This document shows, one piece after another, positions 16,259-23,693 of a DNA stretch of 25,271 nucleotides. The stretch covers positions 1 through 25,271 of IMG/VR virus record IMGVR_UViG_3300028394_000289. The stretch is one strand, 5' to 3'. The translations under genes were made by a program, and so were the position numbers. Below the pieces are notes generated by a model. The model saw nothing but the letters and a program-made list of their open reading frames with translations. It was not told where the DNA came from and did not search any database. Every line of letters starts with the position of its first letter. Position 1 is the stretch's first letter. This stretch comes from a virus.

Positions 16259-16286
16259 TTGACAACCCCAAAACATAGTGTACACT
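16259..16286 (+). promoter_or_regulatory. Sigma70-type promoter for the rightward replication operon
   Basis: A perfect -35 box TTGACA (16259-16264) is followed after 16 nt by TACACT (16281-16286; 4 of 6 matches to TATAAT). The predicted start of transcription is near 16293, about 25 nt before the GTG start at 16319. No comparably good promoter is seen reading left toward the SNF2 gene. The host RNA polymerase would use it, consistent with early expression. Confidence 0.7.
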
Positions 16287-16290
16287 ATGT
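16273..16290. promoter_or_regulatory. Perfect 18-bp palindrome, probable operator
   Basis: ACATAGTGTACACTATGT is a perfect inverted repeat with no spacer. It covers the whole -10 box of the rightward promoter and sits midway between the divergent SNF2 and replication genes. A dimeric helix-turn-helix repressor bound here would block polymerase and could act on both directions. No repressor gene is seen in the window, so the binding protein is unknown (host or phage). Confidence 0.75.
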
Positions 16291-16318
16291 GGACGTTTTA
16301 AGAAAGGAGAGCGTAAAC

Positions 16319-16648
16319 GTGTCAATTGTATATATCGTTCAAGAAATGCCGAACCATGACCTAGCGGCTGCAATGAAGTATGGGGATATGGAAGTTCTAC
16401 TGCCATCAAATACCCAGATTGCATTCAGCACTGTGCCCACGGTTCGCACACTGCGTAGGAAACTGCGCGAATATAAGGATGGGGATTTCCTGTTACTCAC
16501 AGGAGACCCTGTAGCTATCGGCTTGGCCTGCTCGATAGCTGCTTTCTATAACTCTGGCCGGTATACTGCCTTGAAGTGGGATCGCCGCGAAAAGATGTAT
16601 ATCCCTGTTAAAATTGACATCACCGAGAATGGAGAAAGAGATGAGTAA
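16319..16648 (+). CDS. Conserved phage protein of unknown function, first gene of replication operon
   Basis: 109 residues from a GTG start at 16319, chosen because AGGAG (16305-16309) stands 9 nt upstream. A TTG-initiated extension to 16259 would start on the -35 box. The N terminus is a hydrophobic strand (MSIVYIVQEM). The central part has a basic helix (RTLRRKLREY) and a strongly patterned segment DFLLLTGDPVAIGLA (56-70), then LKWDRREKMYIPV. I recall this pattern from small proteins beside replication genes of environmental phages, with no known activity. The stop overlaps the next gene by 8 nt. Confidence 0.7.
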   Translation: MSIVYIVQEMPNHDLAAAMKYGDMEVLLPSNTQIAFSTVPTVRTLRRKLREYKDGDFLLLTGDPVAIGLACSIAAFYNSGRYTALKWDRREKMYIPVKIDITENGERDE

Positions 16649-17198
16649 TTTCAATGATATTTTTGAGCAAGACGCCGGTGCGTTGACCGTTAAGAACGAA
16701 GACTTGTCTTCTGTTGGTGCTTTGGCTAAACGGGCCAAGGAACTCGAAGCAGAGATCAAGGAACTCGAAGATGTGGTTGGCGAACGCAAGAATCAGCAAC
16801 GTAAGTTGTTGGAGGAAACTATCCCTGCCATGTTGCAGGAATTAGGCATGGCGGATTTCACAATGGCTGACGGTAGCAAGATTACTGTTAAGCCTTTCTA
16901 CAGCGCAAGCATCCCAGAGGAGAACCGCGCTCAAGCATATGAATGGTTGCGAGACCATGGGTATGACGACATCATCAAGAACACTGTGTCTGTTCGTTTT
17001 GGCCGAGGCGAAGACGGACTATGCGACACATTACTAAATCAACTGCGCGGGCAAAACTATCCAGTAGAGCAAGCGCAGAAGATCGAACCACAGACCTTGA
17101 AAGCTTGGGTTCGCGAGCAGGTGGAACGCGGAAGCGAGTTCCCCACAGAGCTGTTTGGCGTATACGTAGGCCAAAGAGCAACCATCAAATCAGCATGA
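16641..17198 (+). CDS. Conserved phage protein with N-terminal coiled coil
   Basis: 185 residues, with GGAG 6 nt before ATG 16641; the start lies inside the preceding gene's end. Residues ~25-65 form a coiled coil (KELEAEIKELEDVV and following). Then comes a compact alpha/beta region with LGMADFTMADGSKITV, EWLRDHGYDDIIK and a C-terminal TLKAWVREQVERG motif. I recognise this layout from proteins encoded just before the SSB-like and primase genes in other phages, but no function is established that I know of. Acting as a helper in DNA replication is inferred from the operon only. Confidence 0.65.
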   Translation: MSNFNDIFEQDAGALTVKNEDLSSVGALAKRAKELEAEIKELEDVVGERKNQQRKLLEETIPAMLQELGMADFTMADGSKITVKPFYSASIPEENRAQAYEWLRDHGYDDIIKNTVSVRFGRGEDGLCDTLLNQLRGQNYPVEQAQKIEPQTLKAWVREQVERGSEFPTELFGVYVGQRATIKSA

Positions 17199-17214
17199 TA
17201 AAAGGAAATTAAAA

Positions 17215-17991
17215 ATGGCTAAGACCGAAGTTGCAGTAAAAGACGCCAACACTGCATTGGCATTGGTAGGTGATTTTGAACAAGACGCTAATAGCGGGTT
17301 TGAGGGTATGGGTCAGGAAGACTTTGCACTTCCATTTCTTAAACTCTTGACCAACACTAGCCCAGAAGTGGGTGAAGTTAAAGGCGCAAATCCCGGCTTC
17401 ATTATGAACACTGTTACCGGTGAACTCTATGATGGTAAGGAAGGAATCACTGTTATTCCCGTAGCTTATGTGCGTCAGTACATTGAGTGGGCACCTCGCG
17501 GTTCTGGTGGTGGCGGAGCACCCGTCAACATTTTTCCCGCTACGTCAGATATCCTGACACGCACGCATAAAGAGCCCGGTGATAACAAGGACTATTTGGA
17601 TAACGGCAACTACATTGAAAACACCGCAAATCATTATGTAATGGTGATCACTGAAGCTGGCGTACCAGAGCCTGCCCTTATCAGCATGAAGTCTACTCAG
17701 CTTAAGAAAAGCCGCAAGTGGAACAGCATGTTGATGTCTACTAAGTTGATGGGCAAAAACGGTCCATACACACCTCCTATGTATTCACATACATACCGTC
17801 TTACCACACAGGCCGAATCGAACGATAAGGGCAAATGGTACGGTTGGGAGATTGAGAAGATCGGTCCTATCGAAGATATGAATCAGTATCAGGCTGCTAA
17901 GGCTTTTTCTACCCAAGTGGGTGAAGGTGAAGTCAAGGTTAAGCATGAGAACGAAAGCGCAGAAGGTAACGCTTCAGCCGCACCATTCTGA
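17215..17991 (+). CDS. Conserved replication-operon protein, candidate ssDNA-binding protein
   Basis: 258 residues with RBS AAGGAA before ATG 17215. The core is beta-rich (FALPFLKLL, ANPGFIMNTVTGELY, ITVIPVAYVRQYIEWAPRG) and is followed by YVMVITEAG and an alpha/beta C-terminal part. It lies just before the primase. The C-terminal ~25 residues are polar and acidic and end in SAAPF, recalling the flexible tail with terminal Pro-Phe of bacterial SSB proteins, which recruits partners. I see no certain OB-fold signature, so SSB function is a hypothesis from position, composition and tail. An unrelated DNA-metabolism role is possible. Confidence 0.55.
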   Translation: MAKTEVAVKDANTALALVGDFEQDANSGFEGMGQEDFALPFLKLLTNTSPEVGEVKGANPGFIMNTVTGELYDGKEGITVIPVAYVRQYIEWAPRGSGGGGAPVNIFPATSDILTRTHKEPGDNKDYLDNGNYIENTANHYVMVITEAGVPEPALISMKSTQLKKSRKWNSMLMSTKLMGKNGPYTPPMYSHTYRLTTQAESNDKGKWYGWEIEKIGPIEDMNQYQAAKAFSTQVGEGEVKVKHENESAEGNASAAPF

Positions 17992-17996
17992 TTCTC

Positions 17997-18017
17997 GGGG
18001 GAGGCAACCCCTCCCCC
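17997..18017 (+). other. Strong GC hairpin between SSB-like and primase genes
   Basis: GGGGGAGG (17997-18004) pairs with CCTCCCCC (18010-18017), an 8-bp stem with a CAACC loop. No T-run follows, so it is unlikely to be a strong terminator. In a polycistronic phage mRNA it could stabilise the upstream 3' end, be an RNase processing site, or attenuate expression of the primase, whose ATG is 21 nt downstream. Confidence 0.65.
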
Positions 18018-18038
18018 ACTTCCCGATAGAGAGACGAA

Positions 18039-19571
18039 ATGACCGACATAACAAAATTCAAGGAGATATTCAGCGGTCTGGATATCGCCTATGGCACGTA
18101 CAAAATCAAAGCGGAGCGCGGAGATGGAAAACAAGCTGGACAGGCCACGGTGGTTAGGAAGCCGCCAACAGATGACCTATGGGTCCAACATTTGGAAGGC
18201 GTTGAGCCTTCCCTTGGCATTATTCCTATTCGCGCTGATAACAGTTGCATATGGGGCTGTATCGATATTGACCAGTACCCGATTGACCACAAAGGACTCG
18301 TCGAAAGAATAGCGAACCTGAAGCTTCCGCTTGTGGTATTTAGAAGCAAATCCGGAGGAGCACATGTATTCCTATTTACAAAAACGCCTGTTCCAGCACG
18401 CGAGTTCCAGACATATCTCAAGAACGCTGCTGCGCTTCTCGGAGAGGCTGGGCGGGAAATATTTCCAAAGCAGGCTGAGATACTTGTCGAGCGAGGAGAC
18501 ACAGGGAACTTCCTCAACCTCCCCTACTTTGGCGGCGATACCGGCACTCGGTACGCGTTCAACATGGATGGGACGGCAGCGACTCTCGAAGAGTTTTACG
18601 GCTTGTATGAAGCCAATGTCCAAGATTCGCTCGATCAAGCTCCAGAACCTCCGAAACAGGCAGAGAGTCCCGTCAAAGACGGCCCACCTTGCCTACAAGC
18701 TTTATGCGCCCAAGGCTTCCCAGAGGGGACGCGCAACAATGGTCTATTCAACATTGCTGTCTATCTTAAAAGGGCCGCCCCCGGCTCTTGGGAGGACAAG
18801 CTGGTGGAGTACAACTTCAAATACGTGGCTCCCCCGTTACCAAACAACGAAGTTCAACTTGTCCTTAAGCAGGCCAACAAAAAGGACTACAACTACAAGT
18901 GCAAGGACGCGCCGCTTAACGGCTTCTGTAACTCGGGTTTATGCAGGACTAGGAAGTTCGGCATCGGAGCACATTCCCCTGATGCGCCTCAAATAGCATC
19001 ACTATCAAAGTACGCCAGTGAACCACCCCTGTGGTTCTTAGATGTCAACGGCAAGCGCATAGAGATAGAAACAGAAGCGCTATACAACCAAGCAGCATTC
19101 CAGAAGGCATGTCTTGAAAAGATTAACGTAGTACCTCCTACGTTGCGCAAGCAAGATTGGGAGAATCTACTTAATGCTTTGCTCAAGGAAATGGTAGAGA
19201 CAGAACAAATCACCGAAGCATCTGAGGACACTAGTCTTACAGGACGCTTCACCGACCTGTTGGAAGAATTCTGTGCACACATGCAACAAGCTATGGTGCG
19301 TGATGAAATGCTTATGGGCCGTCCGTGGACAGATGAAGAGGCGGCAAAGACGTACTTCAGGATGAAGGACCTTGAAGCTCATCTAAAACGAAATAACTTT
19401 GTAGGCCTATCAGCACCAAAGATGGCTCAGCGCTTACGCGACATGGGCGGCGAACCTATCAGCATGTTCTTGAAGAACCGCACGGTCCGTTGCTGGAGCG
19501 TGCCTAAGTTCAACAAGCAAGACGCACCATTTGAGACACAAACCAAACGCAACGAAGGGAGCCCATTCTGA
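18039..19571 (+). CDS. Archaeo-eukaryotic-type primase (AEP, TOTE-like primase-polymerase)
   Basis: 510 residues. The AEP catalytic core is visible: D76-x-D78 in CIDIDQY (metal-binding hhDhD motif), S105-GGA-H109 in SKSGGAHVFLF (sxH motif), and the later GNFLNLPYFGG segment typical of TOTE-type AEP primases. A Zn-binding motif follows: C288, C297, C302 (CKDAPLNGFC, CNSGLC), then RKFGIG. H312 is a possible fourth ligand. A helical C-terminal domain (about 350-500) ends in NEGSPF. It would synthesise primers for PolA, possibly with polymerase activity. No helicase motif is fused to it. It sits between the SSB-like candidate and the SF1 helicase. The stop overlaps the next ATG (TGATG). RBS is weak (AGAGAGACGA). 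Confidence 0.85.
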   Translation: MTDITKFKEIFSGLDIAYGTYKIKAERGDGKQAGQATVVRKPPTDDLWVQHLEGVEPSLGIIPIRADNSCIWGCIDIDQYPIDHKGLVERIANLKLPLVVFRSKSGGAHVFLFTKTPVPAREFQTYLKNAAALLGEAGREIFPKQAEILVERGDTGNFLNLPYFGGDTGTRYAFNMDGTAATLEEFYGLYEANVQDSLDQAPEPPKQAESPVKDGPPCLQALCAQGFPEGTRNNGLFNIAVYLKRAAPGSWEDKLVEYNFKYVAPPLPNNEVQLVLKQANKKDYNYKCKDAPLNGFCNSGLCRTRKFGIGAHSPDAPQIASLSKYASEPPLWFLDVNGKRIEIETEALYNQAAFQKACLEKINVVPPTLRKQDWENLLNALLKEMVETEQITEASEDTSLTGRFTDLLEEFCAHMQQAMVRDEMLMGRPWTDEEAAKTYFRMKDLEAHLKRNNFVGLSAPKMAQRLRDMGGEPISMFLKNRTVRCWSVPKFNKQDAPFETQTKRNEGSPF

Positions 19572-19810
19572 TGTTAAAAATTGATGGATACGATCATGCA
19601 ATCATTGGACCTGCCTATATTTGGCGCGATCAATCTGTAGTAGGTGTATTGGTCTACGACGCTGAAAAGATTAGGGACCATCTAATGCTTGAAGATGGCA
19701 TGGAGATGGATGAAGCGCGCGAATATATTGAGTTCAATATTGAAGGTGCTTACATGGGAGAACATACGCCTGTACTAGTTTGGCCAAACGATCTGTGGGA
19801 TGAAGAATGA
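19571..19810 (+). CDS. Small acidic conserved phage protein
   Basis: 79 residues, very acidic, starting at ATG 19571 inside the primase stop and ending at the ATGA overlap with the helicase. The pattern (IRDHLMLEDGMEMDEAREYI, then EFNIEGAYMGEHTPV) is one I recognise in many phages, usually near replication genes. It has no membrane segment and no catalytic motif. High acidity could mean a DNA mimic or a protein-binding adaptor, but nothing in the sequence proves this. Confidence 0.75.
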   Translation: MLKIDGYDHAIIGPAYIWRDQSVVGVLVYDAEKIRDHLMLEDGMEMDEAREYIEFNIEGAYMGEHTPVLVWPNDLWDEE

Positions 19811-21309
19811 GCCACATTCACAAGGTCTTTGGCCCTCCCGGATCAGGTAAGACCACCTATTTGCTTGACGTAGTAGACAAGGAACTGAGCAATCACGTTC
19901 CTTCTACAAAAATAGGTTATTTTAGTTTTACACGGAAAGCAGCTAACGAAGCACGCGATAGGGCTATTGCTAAGTTTCCGAGCTTAAATGAGAAGACTGA
20001 CTTTCCATTCTTTCGCACCTTGCATAGCCTAGCGTTTCGCTGCATGTCTGTTAAAGCAGACATGATGATGCAGCCCGAGCATTACAGGGAATTTGCCCAA
20101 CAGTCAGGGATAGAACTCAACATCGTATTTGAAGAAGAGTCTTCAATTGCTAAAGCAGACAATCCAATTCTTAATGAAATTAATTTAGCGCGGATCAGAG
20201 GAGTTGATTTGCGTGAGCACTATAACCAAAGCGGCTTGGATATCGAGTGGTATCACTTCGAGTTTGTGGAGCGGTCCTATCGTCATTACAAACGCAGCAA
20301 GGATCTGCTGGACTTCACCGATCTGTTGGAAATGGCTGTAGTCGAGCACGATAGCTTACCTAGTTTGGAAGTATTAATCGTTGACGAAGCACAGGATTTA
20401 AGTCGGCTACAGTGGCTTTTAGTTGAAGCCTTGGCCGCGAAGGCGAAACGGGTCTTCCTCGCCGGAGACGACGATCAGGCAGTATTCACTTGGGCAGGGG
20501 CAGATGTCAAGAGTTTTCTTTCTTTTGAGGGAAAAATTACTGTCTTAAATCAATCCTACCGTGTGCCCTCTACTGTTCATGCATTGGCTAACATAATTGT
20601 TCATCGAATTCATGAGCGCCAACCAAAAGAATGGAAAGCCCGTGATTTTGAGGGCATGGTTAAGACCTATTACAGATTTGAAGATGTGCCCATGGATGAC
20701 GGCGAATGGCTCATCATGGCGGCCACTAACTACATGCTCAACCCTGTACACGAATGGCTTAAGAGTCAAGGTATTTTGTTTGAACGTAGCGGCATTCCAA
20801 GCCTTGCCCCTGCCATGATTAAAGCAGTTATGCACTGGGAGCGTTTGCGCGCAGGAGAGGCCGTTGAGGGCCTCTATGTCAGGGATGTCTATAAGTACCT
20901 TGGGGGAGAATTCGTTACCCGTGGACACCGGACCTTTAAAGGCGGAGATGACTACATGGAATACACCCTTGAGCATTTAAAAGAGCATCACGGTCTTACT
21001 ACTGATGACATTTGGCACACAGCGCTGTCCCGCATTCCAGAAGACAAGCGCGAGTATTTGATTGCTGTGCTTCGTCGCAAAACCAAGCTGTCAACTTCTG
21101 GGAGGATAAAGTTATCCACAATCCATGGAGCTAAAGGAGGAGAGGCAGACAACGTCATGCTAATGATGGATCTGTCCCCTAAATTTGCCAAAGAGTACGC
21201 AACTAATGGAGACAACATTCATCGACTTTTCTACGTGGGTATTACCCGCGCCAAGCAATCATTGCACTTAGTGCTACCCCGATTTCAAGATAAAGGCTTT
21301 CGTTTATGA
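19807..21309 (+). CDS. UvrD/PcrA-like SF1 DNA helicase
   Basis: 500 residues, short for UvrD (about 720) but with a complete motor. Walker A is GPPGSGKTT (9-17), motif Ia is near FSFTRKAANEA, and motif II is DEAQD (193-197). Motif III is GDDDQAVFTWAGA (from 220), motif IV SYRVP, motif V STIHGAKGGEAD (437-448), and motif VI YVGITRAK with R481. GDDDQ and HGAKG mark the UvrD/Rep branch, which moves 3' to 5' on single strands. The likely role is unwinding for PolA replication or recombination, since no DnaB-like helicase is present. It is coupled by ATGA on both sides, to the small acidic protein and to the polymerase. Confidence 0.9.
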   Translation: MSHIHKVFGPPGSGKTTYLLDVVDKELSNHVPSTKIGYFSFTRKAANEARDRAIAKFPSLNEKTDFPFFRTLHSLAFRCMSVKADMMMQPEHYREFAQQSGIELNIVFEEESSIAKADNPILNEINLARIRGVDLREHYNQSGLDIEWYHFEFVERSYRHYKRSKDLLDFTDLLEMAVVEHDSLPSLEVLIVDEAQDLSRLQWLLVEALAAKAKRVFLAGDDDQAVFTWAGADVKSFLSFEGKITVLNQSYRVPSTVHALANIIVHRIHERQPKEWKARDFEGMVKTYYRFEDVPMDDGEWLIMAATNYMLNPVHEWLKSQGILFERSGIPSLAPAMIKAVMHWERLRAGEAVEGLYVRDVYKYLGGEFVTRGHRTFKGGDDYMEYTLEHLKEHHGLTTDDIWHTALSRIPEDKREYLIAVLRRKTKLSTSGRIKLSTIHGAKGGEADNVMLMMDLSPKFAKEYATNGDNIHRLFYVGITRAKQSLHLVLPRFQDKGFRL

Positions 21310-23171
21310 AGACAACTCCTATGTTTCCCTCTCAAACAGAGTGGGTTCCTCCACAGACTTTCCCCAACTTATCCACAGCCAAGGAGATTGCAATTGACCT
21401 TGAAACATGCGACCCCCATATGGAATCTTTTGGACCGGGCTGGCCTCGTAACGACGGTTTTATTGTTGGCTATGCTATCGCCGTTGAGGGATGGTCTGGC
21501 TACTATCCTATCGCCCATCAAGGCGGAGGCAATCTCGACAAACGACTTGTCGAAAGATGGATCACGGACGTCCTCAAAACCCCTGCCGACAAAATTATGC
21601 ATAACGCCGCTTACGATCTCGGCTGGCTTAAAGCGTCAGGGTTCGAGGTCTCGGGGACGATCTTTGACACCATGTTGGCCGCACCCCTCCTCGACGAAAA
21701 TCGTTTTAGCTTCGCCCTCAATTCACTGGGCTTTGATTACATCCAAGAAGTCAAGTCCGAGCAAGGACTAAAGCAAGCTGCTGCAGACTTTGGTGTGCAT
21801 CCAAAGAAAGAACTTTGGAAGCTCCCCGCTATGTATGTGGGGGACTATGCTGAACAAGACGCTGCACTCACACTAAAACTGTGGCAAGCATTTAAAACAA
21901 AAATGCGAATTGAAGAAGTTGAATCCATATTTAAACTTGAGACAGAAGTTTTCCCCGTCCTGTTCAATATGACTTATCGCGGTATTCGGTTTGACCGCGT
22001 CAAGTGCGAAAAGCTTATCACTCAATTAATGACCAGAGAGAAGCAGCTTCACGCTGAATTAAAGAAAACATGTGGCACCCATGTCGATATCTGGGCCGCT
22101 GCATCTATTTCCTCTGCATTTGATAAATTGGGTGTTTCGTATGGCAGAACAGATGCCGGCGCACCTAGCTTTACAAAAGGCTTTTTAGATTCTTGCGATC
22201 ACCCTGTAGCCAAAATGATTGTTGAAGCACGCGAGACAAACAAAACGCACAGCACGTTCCTGCAACCGTATCTGGACTTTAGCGCGAAGACTGGGCGCAT
22301 CCATCCGCATGTCAATCAGATGCGCTCAGATGATGGCGGCACCGTCACCGGACGTTTGTCCATGTCCCAGCCAAACCTACAACAAGTACCCGCCCGACAT
22401 GAAATTATTGGCCCCATGGTGCGCAGCCTTTTCCTTCCTGAAGAGGGCGAGCTCTGGGCATCCAACGACTTTAGTTCCCAAGAACCGCGCCTGCTTGTCC
22501 ATTATGCAAATCTCCTCTCCCTACCCGGGGCCGAGACTATGGTGCAGGCCTATCAGACCGATCCCAATACTGACTTCCACCAAATGGTTGCCGATATGGC
22601 AGGCATTAACCGCAAAGCAGCTAAGACGATTGGCCTAGGATTGATGTATGGCATGGGCAAAAACAAGCTTGCCGGCCAACTGGACCTATCCCTTGATGAG
22701 GCCTCTGAGCTAATTGAGCAGTTCCATAAGAACGTGCCATTCCTAAAAGGCACCGTCAACGCCGTCATGAAGCGCATAGACCATCCAGCTGCAGGCGGAG
22801 CAATCCGTACATTGTTGGGCCGCAAATGCCGCTTCCCTCTGTGGGAGCCGATGGAGTGGGGAGTCAACAAGGCACTGCCCCGCGAACAAGCAGTCATTGA
22901 ATACGGCTCAAGGATCAAGCGAGCAGGCACCTACAAGGGGTTAAATCGTCTTATCCAAGGGTCAGCCGCAGATCAGACCAAAGCAGCCATGGTGGCCCTG
23001 CATAAGGCCGGCTATCGCCCCATTCTGCAAGTGCATGATGAATTGGCTCTTAGTGTCAAGAACAGGGAAGAAGCGGAGGCTGCAGCAGAGATCATGGCCC
23101 AAGCAGCACGCCTAGAAGTTCCTAGCCGTTGCGATGTAGAAGTAGGTCCGAGCTGGGGTGAAGCAAAGTAA
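21306..23171 (+). CDS. polA: Family A DNA polymerase with 3'-5' exonuclease
   Basis: 621 residues; replicative DNA polymerase of the phage. A DEDDy proofreading exonuclease is at the N terminus: D31 and E33 (IDLET), D104 (NAAYD), Y181 and D185 (YAEQD). The polymerase domain has motif A with D388 (SNDFSSQEPR), motif B R436-x3-K440-x7-Y448 (RKAAKTIGLGLMYG) and motif C H577-D578-E579 (VHDE). In motif B the position equal to E. coli Phe762 and T7 Tyr526 is Leu444, a variant linked with altered nucleotide discrimination and slower synthesis. There is no 5'-3' exonuclease domain. The start overlaps the helicase stop (ATGA). It is the last gene of the rightward operon, before the terminator at 23200-23224. 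Confidence 0.95.
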   Translation: MKTTPMFPSQTEWVPPQTFPNLSTAKEIAIDLETCDPHMESFGPGWPRNDGFIVGYAIAVEGWSGYYPIAHQGGGNLDKRLVERWITDVLKTPADKIMHNAAYDLGWLKASGFEVSGTIFDTMLAAPLLDENRFSFALNSLGFDYIQEVKSEQGLKQAAADFGVHPKKELWKLPAMYVGDYAEQDAALTLKLWQAFKTKMRIEEVESIFKLETEVFPVLFNMTYRGIRFDRVKCEKLITQLMTREKQLHAELKKTCGTHVDIWAAASISSAFDKLGVSYGRTDAGAPSFTKGFLDSCDHPVAKMIVEARETNKTHSTFLQPYLDFSAKTGRIHPHVNQMRSDDGGTVTGRLSMSQPNLQQVPARHEIIGPMVRSLFLPEEGELWASNDFSSQEPRLLVHYANLLSLPGAETMVQAYQTDPNTDFHQMVADMAGINRKAAKTIGLGLMYGMGKNKLAGQLDLSLDEASELIEQFHKNVPFLKGTVNAVMKRIDHPAAGGAIRTLLGRKCRFPLWEPMEWGVNKALPREQAVIEYGSRIKRAGTYKGLNRLIQGSAADQTKAAMVALHKAGYRPILQVHDELALSVKNREEAEAAAEIMAQAARLEVPSRCDVEVGPSWGEAK

Positions 23172-23199
23172 AGAAAAATAAAAGTAAGGAAAAGTAAGG

Positions 23200-23224
23200 A
23201 AAAGGGCCCATTGGGCCCTTTTTT
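23200..23224. terminator. Bidirectional intrinsic terminator
   Basis: A 10-bp stem AAAAGGGCCC (23200-23209) with GGGCCCTTTT (23213-23222), loop ATT, has a T-run on the right (23219-23224) and an A-rich run on the left that becomes a T-run on the other strand. It sits between the convergent polA gene and the leftward gene ending at 23223, so it can stop both transcripts. Confidence 0.9.
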
Positions 23225-23693
23225 ATCGTTCAATGCCTTCCAGCCTGTCCGATATAAGTTTGGCATAGCCTGCAATATCAATCCAATGATCTACTGCATC
23301 CGGATTGCCATTAACGATACGGCCAATCTTATGCACAATCATCTCTAGTGCCTCCCACTGGTCATCAGCAAATAGTTTGTCATGCTTTTGCGCATGCTCA
23401 GCCATCTGCCGCTTGATCCCTTGCATTAACGCTGCCCCATCCTTAAATTTCCCGTAATCCAGCCCACGCATATCAATCACACAATCCACGTCGGTTGAAC
23501 GTTCCACTTCCTTCTTTTTCCAAGAGGTGAGTGGGGGAGTATCTAATGGATTAGGTAGTTCAGCTTCCAGCTGCGCCTGCTTTCTGACTTTATAGACCAT
23601 AGGCAATGCAGCCTTAAATCTAGTAGCCACCATCTTTGCTTGCGCATTTGGGTTTTTCATGTAATATGCAAAAATCTTCTCAGTCTTAGTCAT
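23223..23693 (-). CDS. DUF6378-containing phage protein
   Basis: 156 residues. The C-terminal half carries the DUF6378 pattern: LDYGKFKDGAALMQGIK, then QWEALEMIVHKIGRIVNGNP and DHWIDIAGYAKLI (about 77-150). The N-terminal ~40 residues include a possible helix-turn-helix (MVATRFKAALPMVYKVRKQA) that could bind DNA. A charged linker joins them. The molecular function of the domain is not known to me. It is the last gene of the leftward chain and overlaps its upstream neighbour by 4 nt. Its stop codon lies against the bidirectional terminator. Confidence 0.8.
   Translation of the reverse strand: MTKTEKIFAYYMKNPNAQAKMVATRFKAALPMVYKVRKQAQLEAELPNPLDTPPLTSWKKKEVERSTDVDCVIDMRGLDYGKFKDGAALMQGIKRQMAEHAQKHDKLFADDQWEALEMIVHKIGRIVNGNPDAVDHWIDIAGYAKLISDRLEGIER

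Noticed and set aside
16232-16285. 18-residue extension of the SNF2 helicase
   Set aside because: It covers the control region; ATG 16231 has a purine-rich RBS and gives a normal SNF2 N terminus.
16259-16318. TTG-initiated N-terminal extension of the first replication-operon gene
   Set aside because: It would start on the -35 box and run through the -10 and palindrome, while a GTG at 16319 has a good AGGAG at proper distance.
18331-18996. 221-residue plus-strand open frame inside the primase gene
   Set aside because: Different frame; the primase frame carries the DhD, sxH and Zn motifs through the same bases.
23172-23199. Repeated AAAGTAAGGA units, considered as iterons or an origin
   Set aside because: Only two copies in an A-rich leader of the bidirectional terminator; better explained as the T-tail side for leftward termination.
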